A stretch of 62,245 nt of DNA from Clostridium brassicae (lineage in GTDB: Bacteria > Bacillota > Clostridia > Clostridiales > Clostridiaceae), in NCBI RefSeq assembly GCF_026738875.1, contig NZ_JAPQFJ010000019.1:1-62245 (forward strand). Direction: 5' to 3'. Below the pieces are notes generated by a model. The model ran no database searches. It saw nothing but the letters and a program-made list of their open reading frames with translations, and was not told where the DNA came from. The translations under genes and the position numbers were made by a program. Position 1 is the stretch's first letter, and each line of letters begins with the position of its first letter. This document shows, in pieces, positions 25,518 through 31,931 of the stretch.

Positions 25518-26426
25518 ATGACAAAAAATAATAAAAAAAGAAAATGGATTAAATACTTAATAATTATATTAGTTTTGTTATGCAGTACAAGGTATTTTAT
25601 ATTTAATAATAACATAGACAAAAATAAAATAAATGTGAGATTGTATATAAATACTTCTGATGAAGTAAGTAAGGGGAAACTTCAAGTTAATTGGAAATAT
25701 TTAGCTGCTATTGATGCAGTCAGATATAAAAATGATTTTACAAAAGTAAATAGTAAAGATTTAAAAGCGTTAGCCAATAAGTTTATTATCAACGATAAAG
25801 GTAAGTATAGATTAAAAGACATAGACAAAGTTCTAGATGAACTTTTTTTAAATGAAAAAGACAAGAAAAAGGTATATTCTTATTTAGAAGATTTAAAATA
25901 TATTGGACTAGTTAGTAAAAATTTAAAAGAAGGATCTGTAAACAGGAAATTTATTAATAAATTAACACCTGAAGCTATTAAGCTATATAAAAAATATAAA
26001 ATATTGCCTTCTGTAACAATAGCTCAAGCAGCATTGGAAAGTAATTGGGGAAAATCTAAATTAGCAAGTAAATCAAACAACTTGTTTGGAATAAAGGCAG
26101 ATAAAAGTTGGACAGGTAAAGTGGTAACTATGGAGACTAAGGAATTTTATGATAAGGTTATAAATGATAAATTCAGAGTTTATGAAAATGTAGACAAGTC
26201 TCTTCAAGACTATGGAAAATTTTTAATTGAAAATAAAAGGTATAAAAAATATGGAGTTTTTTTAAGTAATCATTATATTGAACAAGCTCAGGCTATAGAG
26301 AAATCAGGATACAGTACTGTAGAAAATAAAGATGGAGAAAAAATTTATGCAAAGTTGCTTATTGATATAATAAAAGAGAATGATCTTCAAATAATTGATA
26401 ATAAAGTAGAAGCGGAGTACCATTAA
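25518..26426 (+). CDS. Membrane-anchored endo-beta-N-acetylglucosaminidase
   Basis: 302 aa. Short basic start, TM anchor at about 10-28, a poorly conserved juxtamembrane region (30-140), then the FlgJ/LytG-type glucosaminidase domain (about 155-290): LPSVTIAQAALESNWGKSKLA with the catalytic Glu in ALESNWG, NNLFGIKA, and QDYGKFLIENKRYKKYG. It would act outside the membrane on peptidoglycan, cutting after GlcNAc and so releasing MurNAc-GlcNAc units. This matters because the PTS/MupG/MurQ operon starts 1.5 kb downstream. Followed by a terminator and the GT51 gene. Confidence 0.88.
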   Translation: MTKNNKKRKWIKYLIIILVLLCSTRYFIFNNNIDKNKINVRLYINTSDEVSKGKLQVNWKYLAAIDAVRYKNDFTKVNSKDLKALANKFIINDKGKYRLKDIDKVLDELFLNEKDKKKVYSYLEDLKYIGLVSKNLKEGSVNRKFINKLTPEAIKLYKKYKILPSVTIAQAALESNWGKSKLASKSNNLFGIKADKSWTGKVVTMETKEFYDKVINDKFRVYENVDKSLQDYGKFLIENKRYKKYGVFLSNHYIEQAQAIEKSGYSTVENKDGEKIYAKLLIDIIKENDLQIIDNKVEAEYH

Positions 26427-26530
26427 CAAATTTTATTTAACACAATATTAAAGATAAAGAGCATAAGGTAACTTATGATAATGTAAAGAAAAAAATAAGA
26501 TTTTAAATATATTTATTGGTTGTTTAATAG

Positions 26531-26566
26531 TAAAAGTAGTTACTTTAAAAGTGGCTACTTTTATTT
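26531..26566 (+). terminator. Intrinsic terminator after the glucosaminidase
   Basis: AAAAGTAGTTACTT pairs with AAGTGGCTACTTTT, followed by ATTTTAT. Confidence 0.8.
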
Positions 26567-26708
26567 TATCATTTAAAAATTACAAAAGTGTAAGATTAAA
26601 CGAGTAAATGTAATGTGATTCGATAGATTACACTTTCCTTAAAGAATAAAATATATTTAGAGAACAATTAAATATTAAATAAAATATAGAAGAATGAGGA
26701 GATATTCG

Positions 26709-27422
26709 ATGAAAAAGGTAGCCAAATTTATATTATTAGGAATTTTTATATTCCTTTTAGCAAATAATTCGTTATTTAAGAGCGATAACGGTAAATACTC
26801 TATAAAAGAAAATTTGAAAAATAAAATTTCATCGAATACACCTAATTATGTAGAAATAGATAAAATTCCTCAAGACTTAAAAAATGCTATAATATCTACA
26901 GAGGATAAGCGGTTTTTTAGACATTATGGTTTTGATATAGTAGGTATAGGAAGAGCTTTTATTACAAATATAAGAAAAGGTGAAATTAAACAGGGGGGAA
27001 GTACAATTACCCAACAGTTAGCCAAAAATTTGTTTTTATCAGATGAAAAAAGTTATGTTAGAAAGTTTAAAGAATTAGTATTAGCAATTAAATTAGAGGC
27101 TAAGTATACAAAAGAAGAAATTTTAGAGATGTATCTAAATGTTATATATTATGGAGAAGGAGCTTATGGTATTGAAAATGCAAGTTTAAAATTCTTTAAT
27201 AAACATGTATGGGAACTATCCTTAGAAGAATGTGCTATGCTTGCGGGATTACCTCAAGCCCCTAGTAAATATAATCCTAATAAAAATTTTTATAGGGCTA
27301 AAAAAAGGCAGGAAGTTGTTTTGAAAACTATGTACAAAAATGGGTTTATAAATAAAAAAACTATGGAAAAACTAAAAAATAAAACTGCTACTTTTGCTAA
27401 TCATATATATGTCGCTTATTAA
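26709..27422 (+). CDS. Monofunctional peptidoglycan glycosyltransferase (GT51)
   Basis: 237 aa from the ATG at 26709 (GAGGAGA upstream). N-terminal TM (about 5-22), then the GT51 motifs: STEDKRFFRHYGFD with the catalytic Glu, QGGSTITQQLAKNLFL, RKFKELVLAIKLE, KEEILEMYLNVIYYGEGAYGI. No transpeptidase domain follows, so it polymerises lipid II only, as in MtgA or SgtA. Next to a glucosaminidase, consistent with local cell-wall turnover. Confidence 0.92.
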   Translation: MKKVAKFILLGIFIFLLANNSLFKSDNGKYSIKENLKNKISSNTPNYVEIDKIPQDLKNAIISTEDKRFFRHYGFDIVGIGRAFITNIRKGEIKQGGSTITQQLAKNLFLSDEKSYVRKFKELVLAIKLEAKYTKEEILEMYLNVIYYGEGAYGIENASLKFFNKHVWELSLEECAMLAGLPQAPSKYNPNKNFYRAKKRQEVVLKTMYKNGFINKKTMEKLKNKTATFANHIYVAY

Positions 27423-27482
27423 ATGTTAACTAAAATAAACCATTAATTACTAAAAATAAGTGTATTTAATTATAAATAGATA

Positions 27483-27510
27483 TTGCATTTTATATATAAT
27501 TTGATATAAT
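27483..27510 (+). promoter_or_regulatory. Promoter of the probable 6S RNA
   Basis: TTGCAT (27483-27488), 16-base spacer, TATAAT (27505-27510). Confidence 0.6.
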
Positions 27511-27559
27511 ATTCTCATATGGAAGAATTACAATAATTTTTTTCATATAAGGAAAAATA

Positions 27560-27745
27560 TAACGTCTGGAATATTTGTGGAGCTCTTATTTTGAACCTAC
27601 AGTATGCATAAGGGAGTTCAATATTTAGATGTGAATAAATCTATAAGACCAAATAAATTGGCAAGGTTAATGAAACATCTGTGAGAACACCCACCTATCT
27701 GAGAGATAGGTGTCAAAATCAGAGCAGCGGTATTTTGGACTTATT
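27560..27745 (+). ncRNA. ssrS: Probable 6S RNA
   Basis: About 185 nt. The ends pair (GTCTGGAATAT ... GAGCTC with GAGCAGCGGTATTTTGGAC), leaving a large central bubble whose left strand holds TTGAACCTACAG and GGGAGTTCAAT and whose right strand holds a hairpin CACCTATC-TGAGA-GATAGGTG; an upper stem closes with TTAGATGT/ACATCT. This long hairpin with an open central bubble is the form of 6S RNA, which binds the sigma-A RNA polymerase holoenzyme, and the GGGAGTTCAA and ACCCACCT segments resemble Firmicutes members. Own promoter upstream and own terminator downstream. Confidence 0.68.
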
Positions 27746-27767
27746 AATGTTTAGATAGTGTGAATTA

Positions 27768-27798
27768 AGAGAGAGGTATTTATACCTCTCTTTTTTTT
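27768..27798 (+). terminator. Intrinsic terminator after the 6S RNA
   Basis: GAGAGGTA / TACCTCTC with a 4-base loop and eight T. Confidence 0.9.
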
Positions 27799-27830
27799 AT
27801 TAAGTAATTACAGTATCAATAATCAATGTA

Positions 27831-27876
27831 TCATTTTTAGTGTATCAAATATTATTGATTGATACACTAAAAATGA
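27831..27876 (+). promoter_or_regulatory. Upstream activator palindrome, PTS/amino-sugar operon
   Basis: Perfect 18-bp arms TCATTTTTAGTGTATCAA (27831-27848) and its complement (27859-27876) around a 10-base AT spacer, centred about 80 bases before the predicted transcription start. The position and symmetry suit the binding site of the LevR-type sigma-54 activator encoded in the same operon. Confidence 0.8.
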
Positions 27877-27906
27877 CAACATTTACAAATGCCCGTTTAA
27901 AAGGAA

Positions 27907-27922
27907 TGGCATGGGTCTTGCT
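27907..27922 (+). promoter_or_regulatory. Sigma-54 (-24/-12) promoter, PTS/amino-sugar operon
   Basis: TGGCATGGGTCTTGCT fits the sigma-54 consensus TGGCAC-N5-TTGCW with one change and exact GG-to-GC spacing. It lies 38 bases before the EIIB start. Confidence 0.88.
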
Positions 27923-27959
27923 ATATATAATAATGTGATAAATCTTAGGAGGTGACAAA

Positions 27960-28265
27960 ATGAAAGTATTAATGGTATGTTCGGGAGGAATGTCCAGTGC
28001 TATTGTGGTTAAGGCAATAAAGAATGAAGCAGATAAGAAAGATTTCCCATTAGAGATCAAAGCTGTAGGAACTTCTGAATTTGAAGACGAAGTTAAAAAA
28101 GACTATGATTTGGTATTAATAGCACCACAGATAAGACATAGACTTGAAGTATTTAGAACTCAAGCAAAAAAATTAAATGTACCAATTGAATTAATAGTTC
28201 CTATGGGATACACTCCAGTAGGTGCACCAAAAGTTTTAGAGCAAATTAAAAAGTTTCAAAGATAA
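27960..28265 (+). CDS. PTS EIIB component, lactose/cellobiose family
   Basis: 101 aa, ATG after AGGAGGTGAC. Phospho-Cys in VCSGGMSSA (Cys-8), followed by the typical GTSEFED and LIAPQIRH segments. Receives phosphate from EIIA and passes it to the sugar. First gene behind the sigma-54 promoter. The next 295 bases, before EIIC, are occupied by transposase debris. Confidence 0.93.
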   Translation: MKVLMVCSGGMSSAIVVKAIKNEADKKDFPLEIKAVGTSEFEDEVKKDYDLVLIAPQIRHRLEVFRTQAKKLNVPIELIVPMGYTPVGAPKVLEQIKKFQR

Positions 28266-28500
28266 CAAGTGATACAAGGCCAGTGGGAATAACAGGCTCG
28301 ATGCCATGAATAGTGGACAGAGTATGATTAAAAGCTTTTAGGTGATGTTCAATTTCTTCATCGAGCTTAGTAAGTTATTTTTCTAAAAACGGATATTGTT
28401 AATATTCATTGATAAAGCTAAGCTGACAGAATCATCAAGTACAGGATTAAATCTATAAGCTCTACAATTAGATTTTTAAGATTATCAGTAATGGCTGAAG
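28266..28500 (-). pseudogene. Degenerate IS110-type transposase fragment
   Basis: Read on the minus strand, the segment contains KLDEEIEHHLKAFNHTLSTI then HGIEPVIPTGLVSLV, which corresponds to the C-terminal transposase domain of IS110/IS116/IS902 elements (pattern EIE..L-x-LTTIPGIGPVTA). An upstream piece, AYRFNPVLDDSVSLALSMN, is interrupted by a stop and frame changes. No start, no ends and no catalytic N-terminal half remain. It separates EIIB from EIIC inside the operon. Confidence 0.6.
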
Positions 28501-28559
28501 GAGCTTTTAATAAGTTAGTACCTATATTTACAAGTCATATTATACAAGGGGGTAAAAAA

Positions 28560-29852
28560 ATGAAATCGTTTTTTGACTGGCTCGAGAAGTATCTCTTGCC
28601 GCCAATGACTAAATTATCCGAACAAAGACATTTGAGAGCAATTCGTGATGGTATTATTTCAACTATTCCTATGATAATAGTAGGCAGTTTTTTCTTAATC
28701 ATAGCTTTTCCACCTGTTCCATCTTGGGCAGCAGCTGTAAAACCATACATATTAAAGATATTGTTCCCGTATAGGTTGACAATGGGTATTATGGCACTAT
28801 ATGCTGCCTTTGGAATAGGATATAGTCTTGCTAAATCATATAAGCTAAATGAATTATCTGGCGGAAGTTTAGCAGTTGTAGCTTTCCTTTTAACAAACTT
28901 ACCAGTGGCTGTGGATAAACCGGATTTAGGATGGGTTCTTCCACTAGAAAATCTTGGTGGATCCGGAATGTTTGTTGCGATTATAATGTCCATATTTGCA
29001 GTAGAAGTACTTAGATTTACAAAAGAAAAGAAATTAACAATAAAAATGCCCGAAGGAGTTCCTGAATCTGTTGCAAATTCTTTTGCAGCATTAATTCCAG
29101 CAGCAGTTATTATAATTACTGTATTTATTGTAAGACATATAATAAACTTTGATATTCAACAATTTATAATGAAAATATTCCAGCCTCTTGTGTATGCAGG
29201 AAATACACTGCCTGGAGCACTTATTCCTACTTTACTTGTTGCATTACTTTGGGCGTGTGGAATACATGGAGACTCAATCGTTGGTACTGTTGCAAGACCA
29301 ATTTGGCTTACTCTTTTAGATGCTAATACAAAAGCACATGCATCAGGAGCAACACTTCTTCCCAATATAGCTCCTGAACCATTTTTCCAATGGTTTGTTT
29401 GGATTGGAGGCTCTGGCGCAACTATAGGACTTGTTGTAATGATGGTATTCTCCAGATCAAAATATTTGAAGGATATAGGAAAAGCTTCGTTAATTCCTGG
29501 AATATGTAATATAAATGAGCCAGTTATATTTGGGGCTCCAATCATGTTAAATCCTCTATTTATGATACCATTTGTTTTAGCACCATTAGTAGAATGTCTA
29601 ATTTCTTGGGGTGCTATGTCTGCAAACCTTGTGTCAAGACCATTTATATTGGCACCTTGGACTTTACCGGCACCTATAGGGGCATATCTTGCAACAGGTG
29701 GAGATTGGAGAGCAATAGTTCTTGTATGCATAAACATTCTAATATCAGCTTTAATTTATTATCCATTTTTTAAGGCATATGAAAAGAATCTGATAAAAGA
29801 ACAGGAAGCAAATGTTCAGTCAGCTAGTAATTCAAATCAGTTAGAGTTATAA
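28560..29852 (+). CDS. PTS EIIC permease, lactose/cellobiose family
   Basis: 430 aa. The start is the ATG at 28560, after AAGGGGGTAAAA, giving the family N terminus MKSFFDWLEKYLLPPM; the longer open frame to 28491 runs into the transposase remnant. About ten membrane segments; family landmarks include RDGIISTIPMIIVGSFF, LWACGIHGDSIVG, and GICNINEPVIFGAPIMLNP (the sugar-binding His/Glu region). Imports a beta-linked disaccharide and phosphorylates its non-reducing sugar at C6 together with EIIA and EIIB. Confidence 0.93.
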   Translation: MKSFFDWLEKYLLPPMTKLSEQRHLRAIRDGIISTIPMIIVGSFFLIIAFPPVPSWAAAVKPYILKILFPYRLTMGIMALYAAFGIGYSLAKSYKLNELSGGSLAVVAFLLTNLPVAVDKPDLGWVLPLENLGGSGMFVAIIMSIFAVEVLRFTKEKKLTIKMPEGVPESVANSFAALIPAAVIIITVFIVRHIINFDIQQFIMKIFQPLVYAGNTLPGALIPTLLVALLWACGIHGDSIVGTVARPIWLTLLDANTKAHASGATLLPNIAPEPFFQWFVWIGGSGATIGLVVMMVFSRSKYLKDIGKASLIPGICNINEPVIFGAPIMLNPLFMIPFVLAPLVECLISWGAMSANLVSRPFILAPWTLPAPIGAYLATGGDWRAIVLVCINILISALIYYPFFKAYEKNLIKEQEANVQSASNSNQLEL

Positions 29853-29889
29853 CTAATTTAAACTAGTTATATTAAAACAATTAGACTTA

Positions 29890-29923
29890 AATTGGGAATT
29901 ATTTTTCAGTGTAATTCCCAATT
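29890..29923 (+). other. Intra-operon hairpin between EIIC and GH4
   Basis: AATTGGGAATTA / TAATTCCCAATT, perfect 12-bp stem, followed by ATTTTAAAAT. Partial terminator or RNA-processing/stabilising hairpin. Confidence 0.7.
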
Positions 29924-29959
29924 ATTTTAAAATAAATTTACCCATGGAGGCGTTATCTA

Positions 29960-31279
29960 ATGAAAGGACTAAAAATTGCAGTTATTGGCGGTGGAAGTAG
30001 TTATACACCAGAAATAGTTGAGGGATTTTTGAAAAGAGCAGAGGAATTACCAGTAGATGAAATATATATGGTAGATATTAAAGAAGGTCAGGAGAAACTC
30101 AATATAGTAGGAAATCTTGCAAAAAGGATGATTGAAAAGGTAGGAGCAAATATTAAGTTAGTATTAACATTAGATAGGAAAGAAGCCTTAAAAAATGCAG
30201 ACTTTGTTGTTACTCAATTTAGAGTAGGAGGACTTAATGCTAGAGCAAGAGATGAAAGATTTCCATTGAAATATGATGTGTTAGGACAGGAAACTACAGG
30301 ACCTGGTGGATTTGCTAAAGCTATGAGAACAATACCAGTACTACTTGATATATGCAAAGATATAAAAGAACTTTGCCCTAATGCATGGCTTATTAATTTC
30401 ACAAATCCTTCAGGGCTTGTGACAGAAGCTATATTAAAATATACTAATGTTAAATGTATAGGACTTTGCAATGTACCAATTCATATGCAAATGGACGTAG
30501 CGAATATGCTTGATGTTCCATATAAAGATGTATTTATAGAATTTGCAGGATTAAATCATCTTGTATGGGGGAAAAAAGTTTGGGTTAAGGATCAAGATGT
30601 GACAAATATAGTACTTGAAAAACTTCTTGATGGTGATGTTCTAAACATGAAAAATATATATAATATGAAGTGGAATCCCGAATTTATAAGAGCATTAGGA
30701 ATGCTTCCATGCCCATATCATAGATATTATTACATGACTGATAAGATGGTAGAGGAAGAGAAAGAAGTTGCCAATGATCCAAACAAAGGTACAAGAGCAG
30801 AACAAGTACAAGCGATAGAAAAGAGATTATTTGAGTTATACAAATCAAAAGATCTTAACGTAAAGCCTAAGGAACTAGAAAAGAGAGGTGGAGCCTATTA
30901 TTCAGATGCGGCAGTATCACTTATTAGTGCAATATATAATGACAAAAACGATATTCATACTGTTAATACGTTAAATAATGGAACTATAAAAGGTATTCCA
31001 GATGATTCAGTTATAGAAGTAAATTGCATTATAGGAAGTAGAGGAGCGACTCCAATTAGCCTTAGAGGAGAATTACCTACAGAAATATTAGGACTTATGC
31101 AGGCAGTTAAGAGTTATGAAATTTTAGCTACAGAGGCTGGAGTTAAAGGAGACAAGAAAAAGGCATTATTAGCTCTTCAAAATCACCCTCTTGTTCCATC
31201 AGTAGACGTTGCAAAAGCATTACTTCATGACTTGTTTGAATTAAATAAAGAATATTTACCACAATTTAAAGGACTTTAG
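29960..31279 (+). CDS. GH4 6-phospho-beta-glycosidase (ChbF/CelF/LicH type)
   Basis: 439 aa. N-terminal Rossmann NAD site VIGGGSSYTPEIVEG, then NFTNPSGLVTE, the metal-binding Cys in LCNVPIHMQ and His in GLNHLVWG, and the catalytic-type Tyr region RGGAYYSDAA. GH4 enzymes use NAD and Mn by a redox-elimination mechanism on 6-phospho-disaccharides. ChbF of E. coli takes chitobiose-6-P and cellobiose-6-P; with the amino-sugar genes downstream, GlcNAc-type substrates are favoured here by inference. Ribosome site GGAGGCG. Confidence 0.92.
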   Translation: MKGLKIAVIGGGSSYTPEIVEGFLKRAEELPVDEIYMVDIKEGQEKLNIVGNLAKRMIEKVGANIKLVLTLDRKEALKNADFVVTQFRVGGLNARARDERFPLKYDVLGQETTGPGGFAKAMRTIPVLLDICKDIKELCPNAWLINFTNPSGLVTEAILKYTNVKCIGLCNVPIHMQMDVANMLDVPYKDVFIEFAGLNHLVWGKKVWVKDQDVTNIVLEKLLDGDVLNMKNIYNMKWNPEFIRALGMLPCPYHRYYYMTDKMVEEEKEVANDPNKGTRAEQVQAIEKRLFELYKSKDLNVKPKELEKRGGAYYSDAAVSLISAIYNDKNDIHTVNTLNNGTIKGIPDDSVIEVNCIIGSRGATPISLRGELPTEILGLMQAVKSYEILATEAGVKGDKKKALLALQNHPLVPSVDVAKALLHDLFELNKEYLPQFKGL

Positions 31280-31301
31280 TACATAAGCGGAGGGAATATC
31301 A

Positions 31302-31604
31302 ATGGAAGAAGAAATATTTAATATAATATCACACGGAGGAGATGCTAGAGCATTAGCATATGAAGCATTGGAACAAGCCAGAAATGGGCATATAAAAGTT
31401 GCGCAAGAAAAATTAAAAAAAGCTCAAGAAGAATTGGATTTAGCCCATAATACTCAAACTAAACTTATACAAACAGAATTAAATGGAGAATCAATTAAAA
31501 TGTCCCTTCTTATGGTACATGCTCAAGATCAGCTTATGACAGCTATATCAGAGAAATGTTTGATAGAGCAGATGGTTAAAATGTATGAGGAATTTAGAAA
31601 ATAA
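31302..31604 (+). CDS. PTS EIIA component, lactose/cellobiose family
   Basis: 100 aa, three-helix trimeric EIIA-Lac type. Phospho-His in LMVHAQDQLMTA (near 76); ISHGGDARALAYEAL at the N terminus is typical. Takes phosphate from HPr and gives it to EIIB. Confidence 0.93.
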   Translation: MEEEIFNIISHGGDARALAYEALEQARNGHIKVAQEKLKKAQEELDLAHNTQTKLIQTELNGESIKMSLLMVHAQDQLMTAISEKCLIEQMVKMYEEFRK

Positions 31605-31627
31605 ATATATAATCTAGGGTGATGTGA

Positions 31628-31921
31628 ATGTATAGAATATTTTATTTTGTTGCATTTGTTACTATTATATTGGCAGGAGTTAAAATATCTAATGTAATAA
31701 CAACGAAGTTTAAGATAAATAGGTGGATACTAGCTTTTGCTGCACCGCTTACCATTTTAGTACCACTTATTGTATTTAAGTCTATAAGTCCTTGGGTTCT
31801 AAATATATTAATTGCTATATTTTCTATAGAAAGTATAATGTTTTTTGAAATAACAAGAGACATTATGGCAAAACATGAAAAAGAGGCAATAAGGTATAGA
31901 AATAAGCCTAGAAAGAAGTGA
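31628..31921 (+). CDS. Small membrane protein in the PTS operon
   Basis: 97 aa, ATG after GGGTGATGTGA. Three hydrophobic segments (about 3-20, 35-53, 57-75) and a basic C terminus (RYRNKPRKK). I do not recognise a family. It is 23 bases after EIIA and 10 bases before the activator gene, so it belongs to the operon; it might assist the permease or the activator's membrane contact, but nothing in the sequence shows this. Confidence 0.8.
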   Translation: MYRIFYFVAFVTIILAGVKISNVITTKFKINRWILAFAAPLTILVPLIVFKSISPWVLNILIAIFSIESIMFFEITRDIMAKHEKEAIRYRNKPRKK

Positions 31922-31931
31922 GGAATATAGT

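Noticed and set aside
29156-29737. Minus-strand ORF of 193 aa inside the PTS EIIC gene
   Set aside because: Antisense frame of a clear membrane permease; no start signal.
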